A stretch of DNA of 64,000 bases from Mycobacterium hubeiense (GTDB taxonomy: Bacteria; Actinomycetota; Actinomycetes; Mycobacteriales; Mycobacteriaceae). Numbering within the stretch: position 1 is the first letter of the stretch; each line of letters opens with the position of its first letter. The stretch is taken from NCBI RefSeq assembly GCF_002838065.1, contig NZ_PIZU01000012.1:62001-126000 (forward strand), in the 5' to 3' direction. Below the pieces are notes generated by a model. The model did no database searches and was not told the DNA's origin. It was given only the letters and a program-made list of their open reading frames with translations. Shown here piece by piece: positions 15,999 through 28,573 of this stretch. Both the position numbers and the translations under genes were made by a program.

Positions 15999-17204
15999 TC
16001 AGTGCCCGATCAGCAGCGTGTACTGAGCGGCGACTTGCTGATGCGCATCCTCAAGTGACGGTGATTGTGCCTCGATGACATATCGATCTACCGGTGCGAC
16101 GCAGTAGAAGCCCTCTGTGACTTGCATGCATTGGCTGGCGGGCATGAATTCCACGCGATCGACGAGCTTCCCAGCGAAAGCTTGGATATCAGCGGCGAAC
16201 TCGTCGACCATGACCAGCGCGGCGTAGCCGTCTGACAGGCGGTAGACGTTCGTCTTGGCCCTAGCCGTCAAATCCATGACCGTCTGGTCGAACAAGGCAG
16301 ATGACCAGATCGGGTCATTTTGGAAATGCAACGCCCCGCGTTTGCCGAATCGCGCATTCTGAACCGGCGTGGCCTGCTCCGGCGGCAGCAGCAGCGTACG
16401 CGCCAATAAGCCGGTGGGATCGAGGGCGATTTCGGCGAAATCTGCTGGATCGGTCGCCGGGAACTGGTCGATGATGACGCGTTGGCGGTTGATGGTGTTT
16501 GCCACAAGCTGTGCCGCCGGCGCGGGGCCGCCGACCGATATGGCAACCTGGGCAAGTACATACGGGCCGTGGAAAACAAAGGAGCGCATAGCGATCCACT
16601 GGCGTCCCTGCTCGGGGTCCGTGACGGTATAGCTGATCGCCAGCGCATCGGGGTGTCCGGGAATCGAGACTTGTTGCGGCGACGCCCAGTTGCTCGGTTC
16701 GGTCAATTTCGTTGTCCGGAGGTCGGAGACCGCCGCGGCCGCCGACCGCGGGTCGCCAAATCGCAGTACAGCGTTCAGCAGGCTCTTCCCACCTTCAGCC
16801 TGGCGCGCGGAGGCGAATCCGTTGATGAAGTTGTGTCGACCTAGCACAGCCGCCAGTTCAGGCGGCCCTAGTGTCGTCAGCGCGTCGGCGTCGGTCAGCA
16901 CGCGCGCACCGAACGAGTCTTGCACCTTAAGGGCGGTATCGACTTCCCACGGACCGACGACAAAGTTGGCCATCCGCTGAGCCTCCACCAGTACCCCGCG
17001 TACATGCGTGCCAGCGGTTCCCAACGCTGCCCGCGGAGTGGTCGGGTAAGGGCCGGCGTCGAGCAGTGTGGGGTCCACGACCATAAGCGGCCCGTCGAGG
17101 GCACTGACCGGTGCGCCAGGCACCACCGTGGTGCACGCGCCGACAATCGACGCCACCGCGGTAAGCAGCGCCACCCACACCGCCGGGGCCCGTCCGATCG
17201 ACAT
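15999..17204 (-). CDS. Mycobacterial lipoprotein, probably DUF7373 family
   Basis: A 401-residue lipoprotein with signal helix VWVALLTAVASIVGAC and a mature part with LDAGPYPTTPRA near the start, typical of a large mycobacterial lipoprotein family that I believe is DUF7373. The function of that family is not known. A cysteine pair (QCMQ, FYCV) lies near the C-terminus. ATG 17204 places the lipobox correctly; ATG 17255 is also in frame. A TACTA-N7-TAGTA box lies about 90 bp upstream, grouping it with the BlaI set. Confidence 0.75.
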   Translation of the reverse strand: MSIGRAPAVWVALLTAVASIVGACTTVVPGAPVSALDGPLMVVDPTLLDAGPYPTTPRAALGTAGTHVRGVLVEAQRMANFVVGPWEVDTALKVQDSFGARVLTDADALTTLGPPELAAVLGRHNFINGFASARQAEGGKSLLNAVLRFGDPRSAAAAVSDLRTTKLTEPSNWASPQQVSIPGHPDALAISYTVTDPEQGRQWIAMRSFVFHGPYVLAQVAISVGGPAPAAQLVANTINRQRVIIDQFPATDPADFAEIALDPTGLLARTLLLPPEQATPVQNARFGKRGALHFQNDPIWSSALFDQTVMDLTARAKTNVYRLSDGYAALVMVDEFAADIQAFAGKLVDRVEFMPASQCMQVTEGFYCVAPVDRYVIEAQSPSLEDAHQQVAAQYTLLIGH

Positions 17205-17290
17205 CCGCAATCCCGCAGTCCTCAATGGTATGGCGGCCCAGAAGCCTGGGGCCACAACGTAGATCTCCCAGGACTACGGCCTGGCGTGCA

Positions 17291-17307
17291 TACTATGGCA
17301 CATAGTA
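17291..17307. promoter_or_regulatory. Putative BlaI operator between lipoprotein and ldtB
   Basis: TACTA 17291-17295, seven bases, TAGTA 17303-17307, followed by another TAGTA at 17306-17310. It lies in the divergent region between the DUF7373-like lipoprotein and the LdtMt2-type gene. The rest of 17308-17703 shows the TGTACGTAC motif and TAGTA repeats (17481, 17500) but no gene I would accept. Confidence 0.6.
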
Positions 17308-17485
17308 GTAGCGGCTCCATTGCGGCTGACAAGTCGGCAATTCCTGATACAACCCCACACATAGCCGCCTTGGCGGCCCGCACCCGTTTGACCAACAAGT
17401 GGCAGGCGGGACCTCCATGCAGCGCAGCGCTGGACCATTGAGCGGGCAGTGTCAACTGAATATTTGTACCGCAGGCCCGCTAGTA

Positions 17486-17494
17486 TGTACGTAC
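17486..17494 (+). promoter_or_regulatory. TGTACGTAC motif upstream of ldtB
   Basis: Second copy of the 9-mer TGTACGTAC, 210 bp before the L,D-transpeptidase start and flanked by TAGTA at 17481 and 17500. See 3192 and 21401 for the others. Confidence 0.35.
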
Positions 17495-17703
17495 GGAAAT
17501 AGTAGATGGCGGGGACCGGCTCGGAGTTTGGTGGCAGAGGATCGGGGAATGCTTTACCGAATCTTTAACGAAGGACTAGTGCAGCCATACACGAGCCAGC
17601 AACTCTGGAGGTCGACCATCGCCGTGGCGGCACGAACGGCGTGGGGCGAAGGCTGCTCGTGCCTGCGTGTTGAAAGCCAGCCAAGGCAGAGAGGGGAAGA
17701 GCG

Positions 17704-18924
17704 ATGCGGCGGATCGGTTCGGTGACCGGTCGGCGTGGGTCGCGGTTCTGGTTGATCGCCCTGGTGGCGCTATCGGCGGTGGCATTGGTGCTCACCGGCT
17801 GCACCAACAAGCCCGCTGCGCCAGCACCTCAGGTGATCGCCGAGAAAGGCGATCCGTATAGCGACCTGTTGGTGCCCAGGCTGCAGTCGTCGGTGACCGA
17901 TGGAGCCGTCGGCGTACCGGTGGATGCCCCGGTCACGGTGACCGCCGGTGACGGCGTCTTGGGCGCGGTCACCATGGTCAACGAAGCGGGCAATCCGGTC
18001 GACGGACAGCTCAGCCCCGACGGACTGACTTGGGCGACGACCGAGCCGCTCGGCTACAACAAGGAATACACGCTCAACGCCGAGGCGCGTGGACTGGGCG
18101 GAATCGCCCGCAACAGCATGACATTCCAGACAGCATCGCCGGAAAACCTGACCATGCCCTACGTCCTGCCCAACGACGGTGAAGTGGTGGGTATCGGCCA
18201 GCCCGTGGCGATCCGCTTCGACGAAGACATCCCCGACCGGTTGGCGGCGCAAAAGGCCATCAAGGTGACCACCAACCCGCCCGTAGAGGGCGCGTTCTAT
18301 TGGCTCAACAACCGCGAAGTGCGTTGGCGCCCAGCCAAATACTGGAAACCCGGCACCACGGTCGAGGTGGCAGTCAACACCTACGGCATCGACCTCGGTG
18401 ATGGCCTTTTCGGCCAGGAGGACATCACCACCCGGTTCAGTATCGGCGACGAGGTCATCGCCACGGCTGACGACAACACCAAGACGCTCACCGTGCGGCG
18501 CAACGGCGAAGTGGTCAGAACCATGCCGCTTTCCATGGGCAAGGACAGCACCCCCACCGACAGCGGCACCTACATCATCGGCGATCGGTATTCGCACCTG
18601 ATCATGGACTCCTCGACCTATGGTGTGCCCGTCAACTCACCCGAGGGGTACCGCCTCGAAGTGGATTGGGCCACACAGATGTCCTACAGCGGCATCTATG
18701 TGCATTCCGCGCCGTGGTCGGTGGGCAGCCAGGGCCGCGCCAACGTGAGCCACGGGTGCCTCAACGTGAGCCCGGCGAATGCGATTTGGTTCTACGACAA
18801 CACCAAACGCGGCGACCTTGTCGAGGTGGTCAACACCGTGGGACCGACGCTGTCGGGTACCGACGGTCTCGGGGACTGGAACATCCCATGGGAGCAGTGG
18901 CGCGCAGGCAACGCAAACCTGTGA
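17704..18924 (+). CDS. ldtB: LdtMt2-type L,D-transpeptidase (lipoprotein)
   Basis: A 406-residue lipoprotein (lipobox VLTGC), close to the 408 residues I recall for LdtMt2. Two immunoglobulin-like domains (about 50-250) precede the YkuD catalytic domain. Signature residues are in [13 protein letters not shown] and the catalytic Cys in [10 protein letters not shown], with the typical tail [14 protein letters not shown]. The enzyme makes 3-3 cross-links in peptidoglycan, which are insensitive to most penicillins. It is transcribed divergently from the lipoprotein at 15999. ATG 17704 follows GGGGAAGAGCG. Confidence 0.93.
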   Translation: MRRIGSVTGRRGSRFWLIALVALSAVALVLTGCTNKPAAPAPQVIAEKGDPYSDLLVPRLQSSVTDGAVGVPVDAPVTVTAGDGVLGAVTMVNEAGNPVDGQLSPDGLTWATTEPLGYNKEYTLNAEARGLGGIARNSMTFQTASPENLTMPYVLPNDGEVVGIGQPVAIRFDEDIPDRLAAQKAIKVTTNPPVEGAFYWLNNREVRWRPAKYWKPGTTVEVAVNTYGIDLGDGLFGQEDITTRFSIGDEVIATADDNTKTLTVRRNGEVVRTMPLSMGKDSTPTDSGTYIIGDRYSHLIMDSSTYGVPVNSPEGYRLEVDWATQMSYSGIYVHSAPWSVGSQGRANVSHGCLNVSPANAIWFYDNTKRGDLVEVVNTVGPTLSGTDGLGDWNIPWEQWRAGNANL

Positions 18925-19013
18925 CACCGCCGGCTGAGCACAGGATTCATAGCCGCGGGCACCACTACGATCCGGGTTCGTAGCGGCGCTTTGTGAGCTA
19001 GAACGGAGTAAGC

Positions 19014-19862
19014 ATGCGCTCAACACTGATTGCGCTGCTGGGCATTACGGTGTTGGTGGCCGGCGCATGCTCAAACACCGAGACCAGGTCGAGCCAAGGC
19101 GACTCCAGGGGTCTGGCGCACATCCACGGCCTAGGCATCAATCCCGCCGACGACGCGCTGTACGCCGGCACCCATTACGGCGTGTACCGGCTAGCCAGCG
19201 AGCGCGATCCCGAACTCGTCGGCGGCGTCGTGCAGGATTTCATGGGCTTCACCGTTGCTGGACCCAATCACTTTCTCGGCAGCGGCCATCCCGGCGCCGA
19301 CGACCGCGATGCCCCACCGGCGCTGGGACTGATCGAGACCACCGACGGCGGACAATCGTGGACCTCGGTGTCGCTGAGCGGCGAGGTCGATTTTCATTCC
19401 CTCGACTACCGGCACGGCCTCGTCTACGGCCTTGACAGCGGCAGCCAGACCGTGATGGTGAGCCCGGACAAACGCACCTGGGATCGACGCGCCGCGATCA
19501 GCGCCGTCGACATCGCCGTATCGCCACAGAACGCGAACGACATTCTGGCGACGACCGCCGACGGTCTGATGCGCAGCCTCGACCAAGCCAAGACGTTCAC
19601 GCCAGTCGCCGCGCAACCCCAGCTGGTTTTGCTCAGTTGGCCCGACGATGGCCCGTTGATCGGGGTTGATCCCATCGGAACGGTGTATGCCAGCGAGGAT
19701 TCCGGGGCTACGTGGCAAGCAGGACGGGCCCTGGGCGAGCGCCCACAGGCGGTTCTTGCCCGAGGTGGTGGGGTGGTGTTCGTAGCGACCGAAACGGGAA
19801 TCCAGCGCTCGACCGACAATGGAACCACCTTCGAGAACCTCCATGCCTTCGACGCACCATGA
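19014..19862 (+). CDS. F510_1955-like BNR/sortilin-type beta-propeller lipoprotein
   Basis: A 282-residue lipoprotein (VAGAC) with repeated propeller motifs such as ETTDGGQSWTS, ASEDSGATWQA and RSTDNGTTFEN. It begins HIHGLGINPADDALYAGTHYGVY, a form I associate with the F510_1955 glycosylhydrolase-annotated family often found near copper genes. No glycosidase activity can be shown. The downstream cyclase gene begins within or just after its end, so the two are co-transcribed. Confidence 0.75.
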   Translation: MRSTLIALLGITVLVAGACSNTETRSSQGDSRGLAHIHGLGINPADDALYAGTHYGVYRLASERDPELVGGVVQDFMGFTVAGPNHFLGSGHPGADDRDAPPALGLIETTDGGQSWTSVSLSGEVDFHSLDYRHGLVYGLDSGSQTVMVSPDKRTWDRRAAISAVDIAVSPQNANDILATTADGLMRSLDQAKTFTPVAAQPQLVLLSWPDDGPLIGVDPIGTVYASEDSGATWQAGRALGERPQAVLARGGGVVFVATETGIQRSTDNGTTFENLHAFDAP

Positions 19863-21264
19863 GCACGACGAGCCGGGCGTGAGCAGCCGCACCACGCCTG
19901 CAGTATCCGGGCCGTGGAATGCGGACAAGCTGGCAGCTGCAGCCGATGAAACCGAGGCACGACTGCACAGGTATGCCGATGTCGGCTTGCTGCACCGGCA
20001 ACCCGACGGAGACTTTGAACCCGACTCTTTGCACCGCCTGCGGCTGATCCAGTTCGCGCAGAGCAGGGGCATAACCGACGACTACCTGGCTGCAGCGATC
20101 GCCCGCCAAGGCGATCTGCTCAGTATTTTCGACGAGCTCGTCCCCGTCGCCGATGCGACGGTAAGCCTCGTCGACGTCGCTCACGACCTGGGTCTCGACG
20201 ACGCCACCATCACCGACCTAGCCAGGCTTATGGACTGGGATGACCTCGGCACCGGAACGGAATCCGACGTCGCCACCCTGCAAGTAGCTGCCAAAGCGCT
20301 GGCACTGGGGATGCCCCGCGATGCCCTGATGCAAATAGTCCATGTCTTCGCCGATGCCACCGACCGCCTGGCCGACGCCATCGTGCGCACCTTCCACAAC
20401 TACGTCCATGAACGCTTCCGCGCCCAAGGACTCACGGGCCCGGAACTGCTGGCGGCCAGTGAGGCAGTCGGCAAACCGCTTCTCGACCTCGTCGAACCGA
20501 CCCTTGTGTATTTCCACCGGCGGGCCTATCAGCGCGCCAATCGCGAAGACCTACTTCGCCATCTCGCCGAGCCGACCACACCGCCGTCGACGACACCCGG
20601 CGAGGAACAGGCCACCGTACTCTTCGTCGATCTGGCCAGCTTTACCCCACTGACCGCGACCATGGGCGATGACGCAGCGGCTGACGTCTTGCGCAGGTTC
20701 GGTGTCACTGTACGCAGCAGCGCCGCACGACACCGAGGAAGGATCCTCAAGCAGATCGGTGATGAGTTCATGCTGCTGTTCGCCCAACCCGCCGACGCCA
20801 TCGCCTTTGGCCTAGCGATGGATCGCTTCGTCGACGCCGAGCCGCAGTTCCCGGCGCTGCACATCGGCGCGCATAGCGGCACCGTCCTGTACCGTGAAGG
20901 CGACTATGTCGGCGGCACAGTCAATCTCGCCGCACGGGTAGCGTCGGCCGGCGCCGCGGGCCAGTTCCTGATCACCGCAGACCTCCGCGACGCGGCCGGA
21001 CATCATCCTGACGCCGACTTCACTGCCCTGCCCCCGCGACGCCTCAAAGGAATTCCCGACCCGATGTGTCTTGTCGAAGTCCGGCAACGCATCCGCAGTC
21101 GCTCGAGCCGCACAACCGACCCCGTGTGCGGCATGCTCCTGCATCCCACCGACGTGGCAGCCCAAACAACCTGGAACGGCAAGGAATTCAGCTTCTGTAG
21201 CGAGACCTGCAGGCAAGCATTCATCGATCACCCCGACCGCTTCGTCACCACTGAACGCGGTTAG
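19843..21264 (+). CDS. Class III nucleotidyl cyclase with C-terminal YHS metal domain
   Basis: About 473 residues. The N-terminal region (LHRYADVGLLHRQPDG) resembles a MerR-like or cyclase-regulatory helical domain, as in mycobacterial Rv2212/Rv1264-type cyclases. The cyclase domain (about 255-415) has metal Asp in FVDLASFT, Lys-Asp in ILKQIGDEF and NLAARVAS. A YHS domain follows from TDPVCGM to SFCSETCRQAF with the expected Cys pattern. It should make cAMP in response to a bound signal; metal control through YHS is inference. Starts at 19843, 19879 (GTG) or 19819 are possible and none has a clear ribosome site. Confidence 0.85.
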   Translation: MPSTHHEHDEPGVSSRTTPAVSGPWNADKLAAAADETEARLHRYADVGLLHRQPDGDFEPDSLHRLRLIQFAQSRGITDDYLAAAIARQGDLLSIFDELVPVADATVSLVDVAHDLGLDDATITDLARLMDWDDLGTGTESDVATLQVAAKALALGMPRDALMQIVHVFADATDRLADAIVRTFHNYVHERFRAQGLTGPELLAASEAVGKPLLDLVEPTLVYFHRRAYQRANREDLLRHLAEPTTPPSTTPGEEQATVLFVDLASFTPLTATMGDDAAADVLRRFGVTVRSSAARHRGRILKQIGDEFMLLFAQPADAIAFGLAMDRFVDAEPQFPALHIGAHSGTVLYREGDYVGGTVNLAARVASAGAAGQFLITADLRDAAGHHPDADFTALPPRRLKGIPDPMCLVEVRQRIRSRSSRTTDPVCGMLLHPTDVAAQTTWNGKEFSFCSETCRQAFIDHPDRFVTTERG

Positions 21265-21400
21265 ACAAGCCGCCACCGACCGTGCCCGCCACCATCTACC
21301 AGAGCATGACTGTTCATCGAACTCTATTGCTGTGTTCGCACAACACCGGACCCGCCGCGGTCTGCCCTGACTAGGCGTTGCCATCTGATCTACTGGCCGC

Positions 21401-21409
21401 GTACGTACA
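21401..21409 (-). promoter_or_regulatory. TGTACGTAC motif (reverse) upstream of the second Ldt
   Basis: GTACGTACA, the reverse complement of TGTACGTAC, lies 80 bp before the Ldt start. It sits inside an inverted repeat TACTG (21391) ... CAGTA (21410) with a 14-base spacer. Confidence 0.35.
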
Positions 21410-21488
21410 CAGTAGACTGGCCGGCGAGGCATCGCAGCCTGCGCACCGTACGACACTCGACAACGTTCGTGTATGACCGGAGGTGACA

Positions 21489-22541
21489 ATGCGCAACCAC
21501 ACCAGATACAGGCTCGCCGCAGCGATCGTCATGGTCGGCCTGGCCCCGGCCCTGGCCATGGGCAGCCCATCTGCGCTGGCACAGCCCGGTGTGCCACCAC
21601 CGCCTCCGGCCCCCATCGATCCGGCTGCGGCGCCGGCGCCGCCGGTCGATCCGCTCGCTGCCCCGCCTCCGGCTAATCCGTTCGTATTCCCGCCGCCCCC
21701 GCCTGCAGATCCGCTCGCGCCGCCAGCGCCGCCGAACCCGTTTCTGCCGCAACCGGCCGACCCACTGGCAGCCACATCCCAACCGATCCCGGAGGGCACG
21801 CCGGCAGGACAGAATCCGACGCCATACGTCGGTCAACCGGTGTTCGCGCCGCCGACGTTCAATCCGGTCAACGGATCGATGGTCGGTGTGGCCAAGCCGA
21901 TCATCATCAACTTCGCGCGCCCGATCGCCGACCGGCCGATGGCCGAACAAGCCATCCACATTTCGTCGAAGCCGCCGGTGCCCGGCAAGTTCTACTGGAT
22001 GAGTGACACCCAAGTGCGTTGGCGGCCAATCGATTTCTGGCCAGCCAACACGACGGTGAATATCGACGCGAGCGGCACCAAGTCGAGCTTCCGCACTGGC
22101 GAGTCGCTGGTGGCCACCATCGACGACAAGACACACCAGATGCAAGTCCACCGCAACGGCAAGCTGGAGAAGACGTTCCCGGTGTCGTTGGGCAAGAAGG
22201 GCTACGAAACCAAGAACGGAACCTATTACGTCCTGGAGAAGTTCGCCGACATGGTGATGGACTCCTCGACATACGGTGTGCCGGTCGACTCACCCGAGGG
22301 CTACAAGCTCAAGGTCCAAGACGCCGTCCGCATCGACAACAGCGGCATCTTCGTGCACAGCGCGCCATGGTCGGTGGGCTCGCAGGGCGAGGAGAATGTC
22401 AGCCATGGCTGCATCAATCTCAGCCCCGCCAACGCGCAGTGGTTCTTCGACAACTTCGGCAGCGGTGACCCCGTCGTCATCAAGAACACCAGTGGCGGCC
22501 CCTACAACCAGAACGACGGCGCACAAGACTGGCAGATCTGA
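21489..22541 (+). CDS. Proline-rich secreted L,D-transpeptidase
   Basis: A 350-residue protein with a signal peptide, a long Pro/Ala-rich stretch (about 32-115), one Ig-like domain and a YkuD domain with [13 protein letters not shown] and catalytic Cys in [10 protein letters not shown]. The Pro-rich N-terminus recalls LdtMt4-type proteins, but I cannot fix the subfamily. It should form or exchange peptidoglycan cross-links in the cell wall; the Pro-rich part probably spans the wall. GGAGG lies five bases before ATG 21489. It is convergent with mltG. Confidence 0.9.
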   Translation: MRNHTRYRLAAAIVMVGLAPALAMGSPSALAQPGVPPPPPAPIDPAAAPAPPVDPLAAPPPANPFVFPPPPPADPLAPPAPPNPFLPQPADPLAATSQPIPEGTPAGQNPTPYVGQPVFAPPTFNPVNGSMVGVAKPIIINFARPIADRPMAEQAIHISSKPPVPGKFYWMSDTQVRWRPIDFWPANTTVNIDASGTKSSFRTGESLVATIDDKTHQMQVHRNGKLEKTFPVSLGKKGYETKNGTYYVLEKFADMVMDSSTYGVPVDSPEGYKLKVQDAVRIDNSGIFVHSAPWSVGSQGEENVSHGCINLSPANAQWFFDNFGSGDPVVIKNTSGGPYNQNDGAQDWQI

Positions 22542-22612
22542 GGCGACTTACACGGCGGCGCAACGGCGAACCGCGGTGCAATGGCCACCCATCGACGGCT
22601 TCGCCATCTGGC

Positions 22613-25288
<2,676 letters not shown>

Positions 25289-25525
25289 ATCGCAGTAGGG
25301 TTTGGGATGCAACGGCATCCCCGCATGCCGGATCCGCCTCAGGGTCAAGGCCTTCGGTCGACTTATCCACTCATTCCGGCGGGCAACCACGTTGCCGGAT
25401 TGGTCGCTGTGGCCAAAGCGTGACGCAACCTTGACCGAATTGCCAAGGCGCACCTGCACATCGAATTGGCAGGGCACCCCTACGATCTAATTGACACTGT
25501 TGTAATTTCGAAGGAATCGGGCGCC

Positions 25526-26416
25526 ATGCGTGGAGTTGCTCTGTGTGTTGTTGCAGCGATCGGGATCTATGCGGCCGCGGCTGCAGGGCCGACGGCCGGC
25601 GCCAGCATGGCAGTGAGGAACCACTCGGATATGCCCGCCGCGGCAAACCAGTCGTATGAGCCTGCCATTGCTTCGGTGCTACCCGCCCGAGACGCGGTCG
25701 TGGGGGTGGCGCACCCCGTAGTGGTGGCCTTCAGCGCACCCGTCTCTGACAGGCGCGCGGCCGAGCGCGCCCTTGACATCAAATCGGCGCCCGCGATGAC
25801 GGGCAAGTTCGAATGGCTCGGAAACGATGTCGTGCAATGGGTTCCGGACCGATTCTGGCCGGGGCACAGCCCGGTGACGCTTTCAGTGGGCGGCCTGTCA
25901 ACGAACTTCGCAACGGGCGCTGCCGTCATTGGTGTTGCCAGCATCTCGGACAAAACGTTCACAGTGAGCATCGACGGCCTCGACGCAGGACCGCCGTCTG
26001 CACTGCCGGCGCCGCACCACCGACCTCACTGGGGAGAGCCGGGGGTGTTCCCCGCTTCGATGGGTAGACCGGAGTATCCGACTCCCGTCGGCACCTACAC
26101 CGTTTTGGCCAAGGAACGTGACATAGTCATGGACTCAAGCAGCGTCGGCATCCCGATCGACGCTCCAGACGGTTACCTGCTAGACGTGGAATACGCCGTT
26201 CGTTTCACTGCCCGTGGACTTTTCGTGCATTCAGCGCCGTGGGCTATCAATTCACTCGGGTATGAGAATGTCAGCCACGGCTGTGTGGGACTGAGCACCG
26301 AGGACGCCGAGTGGTATTTCAACACGGTCAACGTCGGCGACCCGATAATCGTGCAGGAGAACAGCATCGAAGTTCCTCGAACAGGTGTCAGGTTGACGAG
26401 ACTCCGCACTATATGA
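25526..26416 (+). CDS. ldtA: LdtMt1-type L,D-transpeptidase
   Basis: A 296-residue secreted enzyme. After the signal peptide, the Ig-like domain reads VVGVAHPVVVAFSAPVSDRRAAERAL, and the YkuD domain has LFVHSAPWAINSLGYENVSHGC with catalytic Cys. Wording is very close to LdtMt1, but this protein has an insert rich in Pro and His (PAPHHRPHWGEPG, about residues 173-185) where LdtMt1 has a short loop. LdtMt1 forms 3-3 cross-links, mainly in stationary cells. GAAGGAAT precedes ATG 25526. It converges on the ABC transporter operon. Confidence 0.9.
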   Translation: MRGVALCVVAAIGIYAAAAAGPTAGASMAVRNHSDMPAAANQSYEPAIASVLPARDAVVGVAHPVVVAFSAPVSDRRAAERALDIKSAPAMTGKFEWLGNDVVQWVPDRFWPGHSPVTLSVGGLSTNFATGAAVIGVASISDKTFTVSIDGLDAGPPSALPAPHHRPHWGEPGVFPASMGRPEYPTPVGTYTVLAKERDIVMDSSSVGIPIDAPDGYLLDVEYAVRFTARGLFVHSAPWAINSLGYENVSHGCVGLSTEDAEWYFNTVNVGDPIIVQENSIEVPRTGVRLTRLRTI

Positions 26417-26460
26417 TGCGCGGGGCCAGTGCGGTCGCAACAGCAATTGGTCCTTAGGGC

Positions 26461-27297
26461 TTAGGGCGCGAAAGCATCCGGCCGGGAATCGAAGCGGTCC
26501 AGACAAATATCTGAGCAGAAGAACAGCGTGTGTCCGCCTCTCTGACGGCTACCCGCGGCACGGCTCGGATCGATCGTCATTCCGCACACAGGATCCGTCG
26601 CGGTCTCGTTCAGCTCTGGGCGTCGATCCGACAGATGACCGTCCTCGAGCCACACAACGCGGTCCGCGACATCTTCGATGCGGTGATCATGGGTGACGGC
26701 GACGACGGTCTTACCGTGTTCCTTCGCAAGGTTTTCCAGCGTGTGCATCAGCTGATAGCCCGCACGCGAGTCCAAATTGGCAGTCGGCTCGTCGGCCAGT
26801 AGCAACGCAGCGTCGTTAGCCAAGGCGCGAGCGATGGCCACGCGTTGACGTTCGCCGCCGGAGAGTTTATCGGGCAGCCTGTCAGAGCGGTGTTTGAGCC
26901 GTAACCGGTCGAGTAGATCATCGGCACGTTTCTTGGCGTCTCGCCGACGTAGTCCGGCGGCTTCCATCACGATCTGGATGTTCTCGGCCGCGGTGAGGTT
27001 GGCGAGCAGGTTGGCGGACTGAAATATGAAGCCAATCTTGCGCAGTCGCACGGCGGGCAGTTCCCGTTCGGTCAGCGCGGTCAGCTCGGTATCACCGAGG
27101 TACACCCTCCCCGCAGAAGGGCGCATCAGCCCACCCGCCATGGCGAGCAGGGTCGTCTTTCCGGCGCCGGACGGCCCCTGAATGAGCACAACTTCGGCTT
27201 CGTCGACGGTCAGCGAAACCGCGTCGACGGCGTGCACCGCCGCGTCGCGCTCGCCGAACGTCTTCGATAGCTGCTCCAGCCGAAGCGCAATGCCCAT
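26461..27297 (-). CDS. LolD/MacB-type ABC ATPase with C-terminal YHS domain
   Basis: A 278-residue ATPase: Walker A GPSGAGKTT, Q-loop FIFQSAN, signature LSGGERQRVA, Walker B LLLADEPTANLD and switch His in AVTHD. The last 45 residues are a YHS metal-binding domain, TDPVCGM to FFCSDICLDRF. Fusion of YHS to this exporter-type ATPase is unusual and suggests that metal binding gates transport. It forms an operon with the FtsX-like permease (12 bp gap), behind a copper-type operator at 28492. Confidence 0.92.
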   Translation of the reverse strand: MGIALRLEQLSKTFGERDAAVHAVDAVSLTVDEAEVVLIQGPSGAGKTTLLAMAGGLMRPSAGRVYLGDTELTALTERELPAVRLRKIGFIFQSANLLANLTAAENIQIVMEAAGLRRRDAKKRADDLLDRLRLKHRSDRLPDKLSGGERQRVAIARALANDAALLLADEPTANLDSRAGYQLMHTLENLAKEHGKTVVAVTHDHRIEDVADRVVWLEDGHLSDRRPELNETATDPVCGMTIDPSRAAGSRQRGGHTLFFCSDICLDRFDSRPDAFAP

Positions 27298-27309
27298 GGT
27301 GTGCTCCCT

Positions 27310-28425
27310 TCAGACCCGGAAGACCTGGGCGGGATCGAGGCGGGCGACGGGACGGATCGGCACGAACGATGACACGACAGCCATTGCGAGCGCGGCGATC
27401 CCAACCAGGCCGATGTCGCGTGCTGAAAAGCTGGTGACGAATGCGGGCAGCAGCTGCTCCAGTAACACGCCCAGCCCGAGCGTCAATGCGATTCCCACAG
27501 CGAGACCCAGTACCGCTGAGGCCAGCGATTGTCGCCATACAATCCCGTACAGGGCGCGATTAGAGAAGCCGATGGCCTTCAGGACGCCGTACTCACGCCG
27601 CTTTTCCAGCGTCGCGGTGTAGATGGTCAGGCCGATCACGAGTGTGCCGATGACAAACCCGATCAGCACAAGCACCCAAATAATGGGCAAGACGCCTTCC
27701 GCAATGTCCTGCGTGTTGAGTTCAGCGAAGTGCGCCTTCGTCATGGATTTGGTGGCGGGAACGGCGGTTTGAATCGACTGCGTCACGGCCGCGGGTTCCG
27801 CACCCGGTCCAGTGTTGATGAGGAAGTAGTTGATCAAACCGCCCTGGCCGAGAATTCGGTCCACGTCGCGCAAGTTGGCCCAGGCGAACTGCGAAACGAT
27901 GGCATTTCCGCCGCTGGCCACGTCGCTGACCCGCAGATCGACGCCTTGAATTCGCAACACGTCACCGGGCTCGATGTTGTTGTTGCGGGCGAAAACCCGG
28001 TCAACGATGATTTCGCCGGCACGCGGAGATTGGCCACTGCGATCCGTATTTGGTGCGGCGATCGGATTGGCCGAGTCGACGCCGACCAGATAGAGATCTA
28101 CGTCGCGGCCGTCGTGGGAGAACACGACCGGCCGTCCGACAAAGGGTGTCACCCGTGCAACTCCGGGGATGGTGGCCAGCTGTGTGCCGACATCGGGCCG
28201 CTGCAGCGACACCGAATGGAAGAAGTCTCCCGGAGTTCCTGCGTTGGCAACCCATATGTCGGCGTTGACGCTGCGCACGTAGGCGGTTGCTTGCGTGGTG
28301 AATCCGACGTACAGCCCCCGAATCAGCAGGATCAGCACGACGGCGAATGCGACCCCGCCGACCGAAATGGCCAGGCGAGTCCGCTCGCGCACCAAGTTCT
28401 TCCACGCAATGCTGGCCGTAGCCAT
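27310..28425 (-). CDS. FtsX/MacB-family ABC permease
   Basis: A 371-residue membrane protein with one N-terminal helix (AISVGGVAFAVVLILLIRGLY), a large extracytoplasmic MacB-like domain (about 45-245) and three C-terminal helices, ending ARLDPAQVFRV as is typical of the family. With the YHS-ATPase it should form a type VII (mechanotransmission) ABC complex, perhaps moving a lipoprotein or lipid across the envelope. The CsoR/RicR-like site 67 bp upstream predicts induction by copper. Confidence 0.9.
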   Translation of the reverse strand: MATASIAWKNLVRERTRLAISVGGVAFAVVLILLIRGLYVGFTTQATAYVRSVNADIWVANAGTPGDFFHSVSLQRPDVGTQLATIPGVARVTPFVGRPVVFSHDGRDVDLYLVGVDSANPIAAPNTDRSGQSPRAGEIIVDRVFARNNNIEPGDVLRIQGVDLRVSDVASGGNAIVSQFAWANLRDVDRILGQGGLINYFLINTGPGAEPAAVTQSIQTAVPATKSMTKAHFAELNTQDIAEGVLPIIWVLVLIGFVIGTLVIGLTIYTATLEKRREYGVLKAIGFSNRALYGIVWRQSLASAVLGLAVGIALTLGLGVLLEQLLPAFVTSFSARDIGLVGIAALAMAVVSSFVPIRPVARLDPAQVFRV

Positions 28426-28491
28426 CTGGTCCTCCCACCTGTGGTCGGAGCCAGGGCAGTCAGCGGGCTACCGCTTCCCACTCTTTGCGCA

Positions 28492-28506
28492 TACCGCCTA
28501 GGGGTA
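28492..28506. promoter_or_regulatory. CsoR/RicR-type copper operator before the ABC operon
   Basis: TACCG-CCTAG-GGGTA, a 5-5-5 inverted repeat with one mismatch, lies in a promoter position upstream of the permease start at 28425. Confidence 0.6.
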
Positions 28507-28573
28507 TACCTACCTCAACGATGTGCCCGCGGCCGCGCGGTTGTCAACCGCCTTCCGGGCTAGGAGAGCGTGT

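Noticed and set aside
21391..21414. TACTG ... CAGTA upstream of the Pro-rich Ldt as a further BlaI box.
   Set aside because: The spacer is 14 bases and not 7, so it does not fit the strict motif; kept only as context for the TGTACGTAC element.
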